A stretch of DNA of 64,000 nt, taken from assembly GCA_052161645.1 (NCBI GenBank), contig CP197414.1. One strand, given 5' to 3'. The notes under the pieces were generated by a model that had not been told where the DNA came from, did no database searches, and saw nothing but the letters and a program-made list of their open reading frames with translations. Positions within the stretch are counted from its first letter, which is position 1, and every line of letters starts with the position of its first letter. This DNA comes from Laterigemmans sp052161645 (lineage in GTDB: Bacteria > Planctomycetota > Planctomycetia > Pirellulales > Pirellulaceae). This document shows, one piece after another, positions 53,499 to 61,660 of this stretch. The position numbers and the translations under genes are program-made.

Positions 53499-54551
53499 AT
53501 GTCGGCGATTCAATCTTTGATCGACGCGGGAACCAAGCTTTATCTTGACTCGGTCGATCCAGAAGAGATCACCAAAAACCTCGCCTGGGGGGCGGTCGGA
53601 GCCACATCGAATCCGGCAATCATTAGCGAAATCATCGCTCGCGGAGCACTCGATTCGCGGATTGAGTCGCTGCTTGACGAGGGAAAGACAGACGAGGAAA
53701 TTGCCTGGGCGTTGACCGATCATTTGGTTTCCGAGGCGGAACGGAGATTCTTGAGCGGCTGGATGGAAACCAATGGCAATGCGGGCTGGGTCAGTTTCGA
53801 GCTCGATCCGCTGCTGGAGGATCCCGCGATGGGGTTTTCCGATGCCGAGCGAACTGCACGGTACATTGAACTGGGCAAATTTTGGAGTGATGGGCACTCG
53901 AATCGGATGATCAAGGTGCCGGCGACACCCGCAGGGATTGCCGCGCTGGAAGGTTTGGCCGCCGCCGGCGTGCCTCTGAACGTGACCCTGATTTTTACAT
54001 CAGATCAATATCGGCAAGCACGGGAAGCGATTTGGCGGGGCGCCCAGCAGCTTGACTTGATGACCGACTTTAAAAGCGTTTACAGTATTTTTGTCTCGCG
54101 GATCGACGTCTACACGGCTGCCGAAGTGCCTCAACTGTCGGCCGCGGCCCAGGGCCAAGTCGGGATTGTGAATGCCAAGCAAATCTGGGCCGAAAACACG
54201 GAATTCTGGGCCGACAAACCAACCCGTTTGCAGCAAGAAATTATCTTCGCCAGCACGGGCACCAAGGATCCCAACGAGCCGCCTTGGAAATATGTGGCCG
54301 CGCTGGCTGGGGCCGATATTCAAACCAATCCGCCGCAGACAAATCAGGCAGTCGCCGATAGCGATTTGCAATTCGACAAGCAGGTTGATCGATTGCCGCC
54401 AGCGGAAGTGCTGGCGGAGATTCACGAGAAAGTCGACGTCGCCGCCATGCACGAACAGTTGATGGCGGAGGGAGTTGACAAGTTTGTCAAACCGCAAAGA
54501 GCGCTGCTCGACTCGATCAAAGAAAAACGCCGCGTCTTGGCATCGTCCTGA
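53499..54551 (+). CDS. tal: Transaldolase
   Basis: Transfers a dihydroxyacetone unit between sugar phosphates in the pentose phosphate pathway. 350 residues from ATG 53499 (MSAIQSLIDAGTKLYLDSVD); the open frame begins 13 codons earlier. AAGGAAC precedes the ATG. Signatures: GATSNPAIISEI near 33, WVSFELDPLL near 97 and the Schiff-base Lys139 in MIKVPATPAGI, followed by VPLNVTLIFT. The C-terminal part (VDKFVKPQRALLD) is typical. It is longer than the 220-residue TalC type and resembles TalB/TalA-like bacterial forms. Confidence 0.94.
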   Translation: MSAIQSLIDAGTKLYLDSVDPEEITKNLAWGAVGATSNPAIISEIIARGALDSRIESLLDEGKTDEEIAWALTDHLVSEAERRFLSGWMETNGNAGWVSFELDPLLEDPAMGFSDAERTARYIELGKFWSDGHSNRMIKVPATPAGIAALEGLAAAGVPLNVTLIFTSDQYRQAREAIWRGAQQLDLMTDFKSVYSIFVSRIDVYTAAEVPQLSAAAQGQVGIVNAKQIWAENTEFWADKPTRLQQEIIFASTGTKDPNEPPWKYVAALAGADIQTNPPQTNQAVADSDLQFDKQVDRLPPAEVLAEIHEKVDVAAMHEQLMAEGVDKFVKPQRALLDSIKEKRRVLASS

Positions 54552-54555
54552 GAGG

Positions 54556-54876
54556 TCAAAGTTGTGGGGAAATGATCCTCAAACCGGCTGCCTGATAGCG
54601 GGCGTTAAAGTCGGCGATGAACGCCAGCGGGTCATCCAGCGGCAGTTGAATCGGCCCCGTCGCGCGTCCTTGGCAAACCACCAGCGCTGACCTCGGCAGG
54701 GGACGTGGCGGACTGCTCGAAACCGTCTCGGGAGCGGGCATCTCGGGAGCGGGCATCTCGGGAGCGGGCATCTCGGGAGCGGGCATCTCGGGAGCGGGCA
54801 TCTCGGTGTTGGTGGGATCAATCAACAGGGCCGGTCTCTCCCGGGGGCAGGTCTCTTTCCAGCGGGCCGTTAGCAA
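54556..54876 (-). CDS. Small unknown protein with EMPAP repeats
   Basis: Up to 106 residues from a TTG at 54876; the true start is uncertain. After a short leader come five EMPAP pentapeptides, a Ser/Pro-rich stretch, and a 45-residue C-terminal segment (ALVVCQGRATGPIQLPLDDP then FIADFNARYQAAGLRI) that looks like a folded unit. No known domain. It lies 20 bases after another small minus-strand gene. All three frames of the repeat are open because of its base composition, so this could also be noncoding. Confidence 0.4.
   Translation of the reverse strand: MLTARWKETCPRERPALLIDPTNTEMPAPEMPAPEMPAPEMPAPEMPAPETVSSSPPRPLPRSALVVCQGRATGPIQLPLDDPLAFIADFNARYQAAGLRIISPQL
54731..54805. repeat. Five-copy 15-base minisatellite
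   Basis: GGAGCGGGCATCTCG five times in a row without a single mismatch. On the minus strand each unit reads GAGATGCCCGCTCCC-type and encodes EMPAP. It shares the decamer ATGCCCGCTC with the 18-base repeat at 35581-35796. Confidence 0.95.
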
Positions 54877-54896
54877 GTGGTTTCTGGGGACGGGGG

Positions 54897-55136
54897 TTAG
54901 GTGGCCCAGTCTAAACCGGTCACGCTGTGTAAACGTTTTTCGTAATTGCCGATCAAGCCACCGACCAAGTCCCAGCCGTGTTGCTTGCGGAGCTCAATTT
55001 CGCCGTGTCGATTGACCCGTAAGATAGAGTCTCCATTTACACCAGCTCGGTGTAGTTCGGCAACGTCAATTTCCCCATCGTTAATCAAGTCCAGCAAGGA
55101 CCTGCCGGTGAGTTCGATAAATCCCAAGTTATCCAT
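54897..55136 (-). CDS. Small conserved-looking protein of unknown function
   Basis: 79 residues from ATG 55136. The sequence is well-behaved: hydrophobic and charged residues alternate as in a folded domain (GFIELTGRSLLDLINDGEID, GDSILRVNRHGEIELRKQHG), with no low complexity. No signal peptide or TM. It sits between the MfnB gene and the EMPAP gene on the same strand, 64 bases after MfnB, so an operon is likely. Function not recognised. Confidence 0.65.
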   Translation of the reverse strand: MDNLGFIELTGRSLLDLINDGEIDVAELHRAGVNGDSILRVNRHGEIELRKQHGWDLVGGLIGNYEKRLHSVTGLDWAT

Positions 55137-55200
55137 TAGCTCATGGCTCCGCGAATGATGTGTGGGAATACCCCGTGGCCCTCATTCTAACTCCCCGACG

Positions 55201-56031
55201 CTAATTTGCGCTGCCTCGCATCTTGGCGATCAGCTGTTTAACCAATGGGGGGGCGATTTCACCGTTACGTCCGCCAACGCAAACGCAACCGCGCACGCCC
55301 ACCTGCTTTACCCCCAACTCAACAAGCTTGGAGATGTCTTCAGCCGCCAATGACCCAGCCAGCACCAAGTTTAATTTCAAGGCTTGGCATTGAGCTAACA
55401 ACTTGGTCAATCGCTGCTGGCCAAGGATCTCGACTGAGGAGCGACCCGTTTTGCTGAAGGTATCGAGTAAGACTGTGTTGGCGGAAAACTGGCCGGCAGC
55501 CGTTAGAATCGTCTCCGGCGAAAGGCAATCGGCTTGTTTCCAGTCGGCGTAAGCGACGGGAACCAGTTCGGTATTTTGCTTTAGAATGCCAGCTAACGTA
55601 TGCCATAAGTCAATCAATTGGGCGGTTTGGCAAATACCTGCGGGCCCCGCTTTGGCAAAGCGAAATTGCGGGGGCACATGGGATGCCAAAGGTATCGCCG
55701 CAGTCGCCTCGCCCAAAGCGGCTGACCACCGGCCGCGGAAGGGAACGTTTGCCAAGCAGCTTTGCCAAATCTCGGGTTGGCAGGCCCCCAAGGCACCGGC
55801 GGCTGGTTCTTTCAGGTCAATCACATCGACCCCTGATTCCGCCGCAATGCGGGCCTCTTGCACGGAGCGTACACTGACAAGTAGACCCAGCACACGTTGA
55901 TCGTTCCCCCACAGCGGGCGAAGCGAGTCGACTTGTCCATCAGTGGTGCAGTCAGTAGTGCCAGTGTTGCCGCCGGTATTGGTAACGTTGTGACTCGAGC
56001 GAGCCTCCTGATCGGAACCAGCTGGGGGCAT
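55201..56031 (-). CDS. mfnB: (5-formylfuran-3-yl)methyl phosphate synthase
   Basis: Makes the furan precursor of methanofuran from two glyceraldehyde-3-phosphate molecules (known for the archaeal enzyme). 276 residues; the first 45 are a polar leader absent from archaeal proteins. Family motifs: GLLVSVRSVQEARIA, DVIDLKEPAAGALGA (Asp72, Lys74, the Schiff-base Lys site), FAKAGPAG (Lys127), LLDTFSKTG, LVLAGSLAAEDI and VGVRGCVCVGGRNGEI. Some planctomycetes carry tetrahydromethanopterin-linked C1 genes, and this fits that set. Other mfn, fhc, fae and mch genes are not in this window. Confidence 0.9.
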   Translation of the reverse strand: MPPAGSDQEARSSHNVTNTGGNTGTTDCTTDGQVDSLRPLWGNDQRVLGLLVSVRSVQEARIAAESGVDVIDLKEPAAGALGACQPEIWQSCLANVPFRGRWSAALGEATAAIPLASHVPPQFRFAKAGPAGICQTAQLIDLWHTLAGILKQNTELVPVAYADWKQADCLSPETILTAAGQFSANTVLLDTFSKTGRSSVEILGQQRLTKLLAQCQALKLNLVLAGSLAAEDISKLVELGVKQVGVRGCVCVGGRNGEIAPPLVKQLIAKMRGSAN

Positions 56032-56196
56032 GATGTTTTTTTCTTTCTCGATGGGGCATCCTCAATGGCCGTAATCTGCGATCATGCACGTTGGCAAGGA
56101 GGTTATCGCGTGCTCAACTTGGTTTGAAAACCGGGCAGAGAACCTTACCGCATCCTGATTTCGCAATAATTTTAAAAACGCAATAAATTTTGAACC

Positions 56197-57441
56197 GTGC
56201 AATACGAAACCATTCGAACACCTGCCGAGTTAGCTCAATTTCTTGATTCGATTGCCGCTGCTCCTCGCGTCGCCTTCGACACTGAATTTGTCTCCGAAGA
56301 CCGTTTTCGTCCCGAACTGTGCTTGATCCAGGTTGCCAGCGGTGGCCAATTGGCCGTGATTGACCCCTACGAAGTGGGCGATACGACTCCGTTCTGGGAT
56401 TTCATTGCCACACCGGGACGCGTGGTTTTGGCGCATGCGGCGCGGGAAGAAACGCGGTTTTGCTATCGCTTTACTGAACGTCCGATCGCCGGATTGTTTG
56501 ACGTCCAGTTGGCGGCTGGGTTTGTTGGTTGGGAATATCCCATTTCGCTGGGGAACCTTGTCAACCGAGCCTTAGGCAAAACCTTACCCAAGGGGGAAAC
56601 CCGCACGAATTGGCGCACGCGACCGCTTACCCCGCAGCAATTACAGTACGCGCTGCATGATGTGACGGAGCTCGAGGAGATTCACACTTTGTTGGAACAG
56701 GAAGTCGTGAACCTGGGGCGCGAGCAGTGGCTTTCTGAGGAAGTTGCGGCAATGCAAAGCAGCGTCATTGATTTGGAGTCAGCCCAGCGTTGGCGTCGCG
56801 TCAGCGGGGCCAACGGATTGCCGGCCAGGCAGTTGGAGATTGTGCGACGTTTATGGTTATGGAGGGAATCGCGGGCTCGCGAACTCGATCAACCTCCGCG
56901 ACGCATCTTACGAGATGATTTGATCGTGGAATTGGCAAAGCGACAATCCTCACAAATCGAACGGATCAAAGGGTTGCGGGGAATGGAGCGCCGAGGCTTG
57001 ATCTCGCAGTACCCGGCCATCGGTCAAGCGATTGAACATGCTTTGCGGACGCCCGAAGACGAACTTCCCCAACGTCCCTTCGGAAGTCGCAAGCAGGTGT
57101 CACCGATGCTCAGTCAATTCCTTTCGACAGCGATGGCCTGCATGTCGCGTCAGCATCGTGTCGCCCCTTCGATTGTGGGCAATAGCGATGACGTGCGAGA
57201 GTTGTTGATTTACGAACTCGAACAGCAACCCGACGATGTCGAGCGGCATGATGCTGATCTGCCCACGTTGCTTCGCGGTTGGCGGGGCGATGTCGTCGGT
57301 CGCTCGTTCCGTGATCTGTTGGCTGGTCGAACCGCGATCCGGATTAATGATCGCCGCGCTGAACAGCCATTGGAGTTTGTCGCCGCGGGTGAACCGGCGA
57401 CGACAAACAAGGATGCGAGCGGCTCTGCGGTCGCCGAATAG
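56197..57441 (+). CDS. rnd: Ribonuclease D
   Basis: 3'-5' exoribonuclease that trims tRNA and other small RNAs. 414 residues from a GTG start. DEDD exonuclease domain: Asp28 and Glu30 (VAFDTEFVSE), the second motif HAAREETRF where the usual Asp is Glu, and the YALHDVTEL motif (YxxxD). An HRDC domain follows (RLWLWRESRARELDQPPRRI). The Glu for Asp change may alter catalysis. The C-terminal 70 residues are unlike E. coli RNase D. The GCGATCGC array begins at its stop codon. Confidence 0.88.
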   Translation: MQYETIRTPAELAQFLDSIAAAPRVAFDTEFVSEDRFRPELCLIQVASGGQLAVIDPYEVGDTTPFWDFIATPGRVVLAHAAREETRFCYRFTERPIAGLFDVQLAAGFVGWEYPISLGNLVNRALGKTLPKGETRTNWRTRPLTPQQLQYALHDVTELEEIHTLLEQEVVNLGREQWLSEEVAAMQSSVIDLESAQRWRRVSGANGLPARQLEIVRRLWLWRESRARELDQPPRRILRDDLIVELAKRQSSQIERIKGLRGMERRGLISQYPAIGQAIEHALRTPEDELPQRPFGSRKQVSPMLSQFLSTAMACMSRQHRVAPSIVGNSDDVRELLIYELEQQPDDVERHDADLPTLLRGWRGDVVGRSFRDLLAGRTAIRINDRRAEQPLEFVAAGEPATTNKDASGSAVAE

Positions 57442-57560
57442 CGATCGCAGTTAGTCACCTGCGATCGCAGGTGCCCGCTGCTAGCGATCGCAGGTGCCCG
57501 CTGCCAGCGATCGCAGGTGCCCGCTGCCAGCGATCGCAATTGCCCGCTGCTAGCGATCGT
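57441..57560. repeat. GCGATCGC octamer array
   Basis: Five exact GCGATCGC palindromes at 57441, 57461, 57484, 57507 and 57530, plus a degenerate sixth (GCGATCGT, 57553-57560). Spacing is 20 then 23, 23, 23, 23. The 23-base unit is AGCGATCGCAGGTGCCCGCTG plus two bases. The second copy is part of an 18-base palindrome, CACCTGCGATCGCAGGTG (57456-57473). It fills the gap between two convergent genes, so it may end transcription from both sides. Confidence 0.9.
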
Positions 57561-60366
57561 TTACGGGGTCGTCACTGCGACGGCTTACCCGCTGGCTGCC
57601 CAGCTCCAAATACCGCGTCGCCTCTTCGGCAACCAGCAGCGTATCGCCGCAAGTGACCTCTGCGCGGAAGCGGTGGTGGCCTGGTTTCTCGGCTTTGGCG
57701 AACACTTTCAACCGCAGCGATTTACCCGCCTCCAGCGTAGCGACCTCATTAAATTTCACTTGCCCGGGTTCGATAGTTCCCGTGGCACCTTCGATGCGAA
57801 TCGGTTCGATATCGTGGCTGAATTGGGCCAGCAAGCTGACTTGGTCGGCCGCCTTGCTGCCGCGGTTGAGAATGGTAATTTCATACACCACTTCCTCGCC
57901 CACCGGTGCTGGTGCGACGGGATCATCGATCGTCAGCACCAGGTCCGCGAGGGCTTCGACGCGGGTGTCAAATTCAACGGTGGTCACGCCGGCGGCCGAA
58001 CCACGGCAGCTGAACTGGAGACGATGCTGGCCCGTCTGTTGCATTTGACAGCGGAAGACAAAATCAACAGTTTGACCAGGCTCCAGGCTGGCGATCTGCC
58101 ACTGGATTTGATTCCTCGCTACCGTGGCCGTTTCGAGTCCAGAGAGATACTTCAGGCCGCTCGGTAACTCCAGCAACGCCTGGGCGTTCGTGCAGACCGC
58201 GTTCCCGGTGTTGCTGATCTGTAAGCGATATTCGGCCATTGCATCTTGATATTTGACCGGCGGGCCAGTTAGCACCGCTTGCAGTTTTGCCGACACCACT
58301 TTGATCAGTTTGATTTCTTCTTGCTTGAGATTGAGGTCAGCGGTTGCCAGCCCATGAATCTGCAAGTCTTCCAAATCTCGCGCGGTTAACTCGACTTCGA
58401 ACTTGGCTTCTTTGCCCGGCTCAATTTCGGTTACGCGTTGAGTTTGCGGAGTTGCCGAATTCGGGCTGAGGGTAAAGACAACGTTGCTAGCTGGTCCATT
58501 GCCCGGATTCAGCACTCGCACCGTGTATGTTTCCGAAGTACCGTAGGTGATTTGTTCGGGACCATCGATGATCAATTGTAACGCTGGCTCTCGCACGCTG
58601 ATGCGAGCTTTATTCGACTGGGGCACTACGGCCCATTCGACATCAACATCAAACTGTTTGGCTTCCTGAGCGACCAGCTGCAGCGATAGCTTTTCCACTT
58701 GTCCGGCAGCTAAGCCTTCCACGACCCATAGCAATTGCCGTTCTTTGGCGTCATCTTGGCGAACGATTTCACCCCGTGATGGCACAATGTTCTGCAGCTG
58801 AATCCAAGTCGGCAACTTGACTTGAATCGCAGCGCCGGGGGCCGCCATCGAGCCCAGGTTTTCAACGCTGATCTCGTAGCCGCTCGCGTGACGAACCGGA
58901 ATATCCGCTGGCCCTCGAGTGACGACTCGCAAGCCGGGAATTTCTGAGCTGACGTTGACCGGTGAGGAATTTACCGCGGTGTCGGTTTTGGCTGTCCCTC
59001 GGCTTTCAAGGCTGGGGGTGACGCCTAAATCATTGACCACGGCCGGCCCGCTTAAGGGTTGGTCGTTGGTTGGCAGTTGCCTCGCTGTGGCAGAGCCAAG
59101 TGGATTGTTTTCGACGAGCGGGGTGTCTTCGACGAGCGGGTTATTTTCGGCGGGGGGGGGATTTCCGACGGGGGGAGCCGCTGCGGTAGTGGTTGCTGCG
59201 GTTGCCGCCGGAGTTCCAAACTGGGGCGCCGACAAGTTTGGCAGGGTCGGTTGTTGCGCGACGCTCCGCCGACTGCTGCCGGGGCTGTTCTGGGCCACAC
59301 TGTCAGTGCTCGCTGGGTTTGCTGGTCGCCACTCAATCGGTGCTGAATCGACGCGATTTGCCGTGGTGTTTGGATTAGCGGCTGGCTTGGCGGTTGACTT
59401 GATGGGAGCTTGTGGGGTTGCCGAGGCAACGCGTGCTTCCGGATTGCTTTCGGCGACTTCATTTGCAGCCAGTTCTTCTTCGGCTGGTTGCTGAGCTGGC
59501 GCCTGCTGAGCTATTTCCCGTTTAGATTCTGCGGGAGGAAGTTGGCCGGAAGTGGGCGGGAGGGAACGCCGCGTGACACTCGGTTCGGGAGTGGCTGTCG
59601 CAATGTTTGCTTCGCGTGGGCGACGTGAGCTGGATGCCTCTCCATACATATTGTCTGCGCCGTCGAGAGCTGGCATGTTGTCGATGTCGATATCGAGCGG
59701 CTCGACGCTGCGTCGACGACTGCGCCGGCTGCTTTCGGTTTCGCTGAGCGGTTGGAACGTTGACGTGTTCAGTTCGCTAACTGGGCGCGCTGTCGGTACC
59801 TCGCTGGTTCCCGGCGCTGTCCTGCGGCTGGCCCTCGCTTCGGCTTGCGAGCGGGGGACTGGAATTGGCGAGGCGGTCGGTGGCGCCGTCGAACGCTGTG
59901 TTACTGGTGTGCGCCGAGTGACTGGTGGACGCTGAGTGACTCTCGCGGAACCACTGCCGGGGTCATTCAGTGGGCTGGCATCGCGGGCCGCGGTGGCCGG
60001 GCTGGGACTATGATAGGGAACGCCGGTCCAGTCGGCTGGCTCGCTGGGACCGACCGCTTCGATGACTCGGCGACCGTCATCTTTTTTGGCAGGTCGCGTT
60101 CGACTTGAGCTTGGCCCGGAATTGAATATCCTGCCTAAAATTCCACGTCCCGGCGAATTATCGACGACTTGTCGAATCTGCCCCGCGGATCGCTCACTGT
60201 CGGCTGGTCCGCGGGCAACTGCCCGGGTAACCTCGTCACCATGCTGTTGCCGAGCTGCTTGCTGCCGAGCCGCATTAGGCGAGCTGGACCGTTGGGCACA
60301 GACGGGGAGAGGCAGCGAAACTGCCGTGGAAATTAAGATTAACAGTCCGAATCTGACCGCGTTCAT
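57550..60366 (-). CDS. Secreted DUF11-repeat surface protein
   Basis: 938 residues. Signal peptide about 1-25 (PVCAQ). Residues 26-470 are long low-complexity Ser/Pro/Arg/Ala sequence. From about 475 to 920 there are four DUF11/CARDB-like beta-sandwich repeats (for example SYEISVENLGSMAAPGAAIQ-like strands, TYTVRVLNPGNGPASNVVFT, YRLQISNTGNAVCTNAQALL, YEITILNRGSKAADQVSLLA). No LPXTG or TM anchor is visible at the C-terminus (SRRSDDPVNDR). Likely a structural cell-wall or surface protein, as are other large DUF11 proteins of planctomycetes. Function inferred from domain type only. Confidence 0.85.
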   Translation of the reverse strand: MNAVRFGLLILISTAVSLPLPVCAQRSSSPNAARQQAARQQHGDEVTRAVARGPADSERSAGQIRQVVDNSPGRGILGRIFNSGPSSSRTRPAKKDDGRRVIEAVGPSEPADWTGVPYHSPSPATAARDASPLNDPGSGSARVTQRPPVTRRTPVTQRSTAPPTASPIPVPRSQAEARASRRTAPGTSEVPTARPVSELNTSTFQPLSETESSRRSRRRSVEPLDIDIDNMPALDGADNMYGEASSSRRPREANIATATPEPSVTRRSLPPTSGQLPPAESKREIAQQAPAQQPAEEELAANEVAESNPEARVASATPQAPIKSTAKPAANPNTTANRVDSAPIEWRPANPASTDSVAQNSPGSSRRSVAQQPTLPNLSAPQFGTPAATAATTTAAAPPVGNPPPAENNPLVEDTPLVENNPLGSATARQLPTNDQPLSGPAVVNDLGVTPSLESRGTAKTDTAVNSSPVNVSSEIPGLRVVTRGPADIPVRHASGYEISVENLGSMAAPGAAIQVKLPTWIQLQNIVPSRGEIVRQDDAKERQLLWVVEGLAAGQVEKLSLQLVAQEAKQFDVDVEWAVVPQSNKARISVREPALQLIIDGPEQITYGTSETYTVRVLNPGNGPASNVVFTLSPNSATPQTQRVTEIEPGKEAKFEVELTARDLEDLQIHGLATADLNLKQEEIKLIKVVSAKLQAVLTGPPVKYQDAMAEYRLQISNTGNAVCTNAQALLELPSGLKYLSGLETATVARNQIQWQIASLEPGQTVDFVFRCQMQQTGQHRLQFSCRGSAAGVTTVEFDTRVEALADLVLTIDDPVAPAPVGEEVVYEITILNRGSKAADQVSLLAQFSHDIEPIRIEGATGTIEPGQVKFNEVATLEAGKSLRLKVFAKAEKPGHHRFRAEVTCGDTLLVAEEATRYLELGSQRVSRRSDDPVNDR

Positions 60367-60511
60367 CGCTGGCCTCGTTTTGTGTGAACACTATGCTACG
60401 ATCGAGAGTATCGGAAGTTCCGGCTGGGTAAATTGAAACAATTCATGCGATTAATTGGCTTGCGCCGATTATTCATAAATCGCTAGCAATTTTTGAACGA
60501 GAAAGAGATAC

Positions 60512-60835
60512 ATGAACAAGCGAATGGAACAGATTCAAGCGATGTTGGTGGACGATCCGAGCGACACCTTTCTCCGCTACAGTCTGGCGATGGAACAGGG
60601 CAAAATGGGTGCCCATGAGGAGAGCTTGCAAGGGCTGGCCGGATTGACGCGTGACACTCCTCCCTACGTGCCGGCTTTTTTCATGGCCGCTCAACAATTG
60701 GTTGATTTGGATCGCGTCAACGAAGCCCGCGGGTTTCTTCGCGAGGGAATCGAAGAGGCTCGTCAGCAGAATGACCATCACGCCGCAGCGGAGATGAGCG
60801 AGTACTTGGCGATGTTGGGTGAGCATGGCGAGTGA
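60512..60835 (+). CDS. Small TPR-like helical protein
   Basis: 107 residues. Two helical hairpins with TPR-like spacing: DTFLRYSLAMEQGKMGAHEE and YVPAFFMAAQQLVDLDRVNE. No signal peptide. Its stop overlaps the recO start region by 11 to 17 bases, so the two are co-translated, though a functional link is not known. A short unstructured leader lies before it. Confidence 0.75.
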   Translation: MNKRMEQIQAMLVDDPSDTFLRYSLAMEQGKMGAHEESLQGLAGLTRDTPPYVPAFFMAAQQLVDLDRVNEARGFLREGIEEARQQNDHHAAAEMSEYLAMLGEHGE

Positions 60836-61604
60836 GAAAACTGAGGCGTTGGTCCTGCGAGTCATTGAATTCAGTGAAACCAGTTTGATCGTGACGCTGA
60901 TGACGCGGGACTTTGGCAAAACTTCCGCGGTGGCCAAAGGGGCACGGCGGCCGAAAAGTGCTTTTGAAGGCGCACTTGACTTGCTGGCAGTTTGTCGCGT
61001 ACTGATCATTCAAAAATCGGGCGACATGCTCGACCTGTTGACCGAGGCAAAACTGGAACGCCGTTTTCGCGCTGGCCAACGTGACCTGCGACGGTTGTAT
61101 GCGGGTTATTATTTGGCGGAACTACTGCGAGAACTGACCGACCAACATGATCCCTCGCCCGCTCTGTACGATCTGGCGACTGAAACCCTAATAGCACTTG
61201 ATGGCGACACGGAAGTCGACGCATGCTTACTGCGATTCGAATTGCAAATGCTTCGCATTATCGGCCACCTGCCGGTGATCGACTCCTGCGCCGTTTGTGG
61301 AGAGGCATCGGCCGGGCTGTTGCCCGATTTATCGGTGCGAAACAGCCGGGTTCCGTTCGGTTGGCAAGCGGGCGGGGTGGTCTGCGCGGCTTGCCGCCCA
61401 TCCACGCGGGGCATTGTGATGATGCGCAGCCAGGCTTTCGAGTGGCTGCGCGACGCGATCGCGGAGCCTGCTGGGGAGGCGAGTTCGCTCGAGCTGCCCA
61501 GCGAAATTCGAGGCGAAATGCGTGGTGTCATGAATCAATACTTAACGCACCTGATCGGCTCACCGCTGAAGCTGAAACCTTATATTTCAGCCACCAACAC
61601 CTAA
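60825..61604 (+). CDS. recO: DNA repair protein RecO
   Basis: Loads RecA on SSB-coated single strands in the RecFOR pathway. 259 residues from ATG 60825; a GTG two codons earlier is in frame. N-terminal OB fold (ALVLRVIEFSETSLIVTLMT), a basic helix cluster (GARRPKSAFEG), and a C-terminal zinc-finger pair CAVCGE and CAACR near residues 155 and 185. Length is usual. Downstream is an outer-membrane lipoprotein gene with 56 bases between. Confidence 0.92.
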   Translation: MASEKTEALVLRVIEFSETSLIVTLMTRDFGKTSAVAKGARRPKSAFEGALDLLAVCRVLIIQKSGDMLDLLTEAKLERRFRAGQRDLRRLYAGYYLAELLRELTDQHDPSPALYDLATETLIALDGDTEVDACLLRFELQMLRIIGHLPVIDSCAVCGEASAGLLPDLSVRNSRVPFGWQAGGVVCAACRPSTRGIVMMRSQAFEWLRDAIAEPAGEASSLELPSEIRGEMRGVMNQYLTHLIGSPLKLKPYISATNT

Positions 61605-61660
61605 GCGGGCAAGCTGCCCCGCTATCGATTCAGGTCATTCCACGGAATAGGAATTTGAAG

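Noticed and set aside
57441..57560. Array looked at as a possible CRISPR
   Set aside because: The unit is a 23-base tandem repeat with no unique spacers, so it is not a CRISPR.
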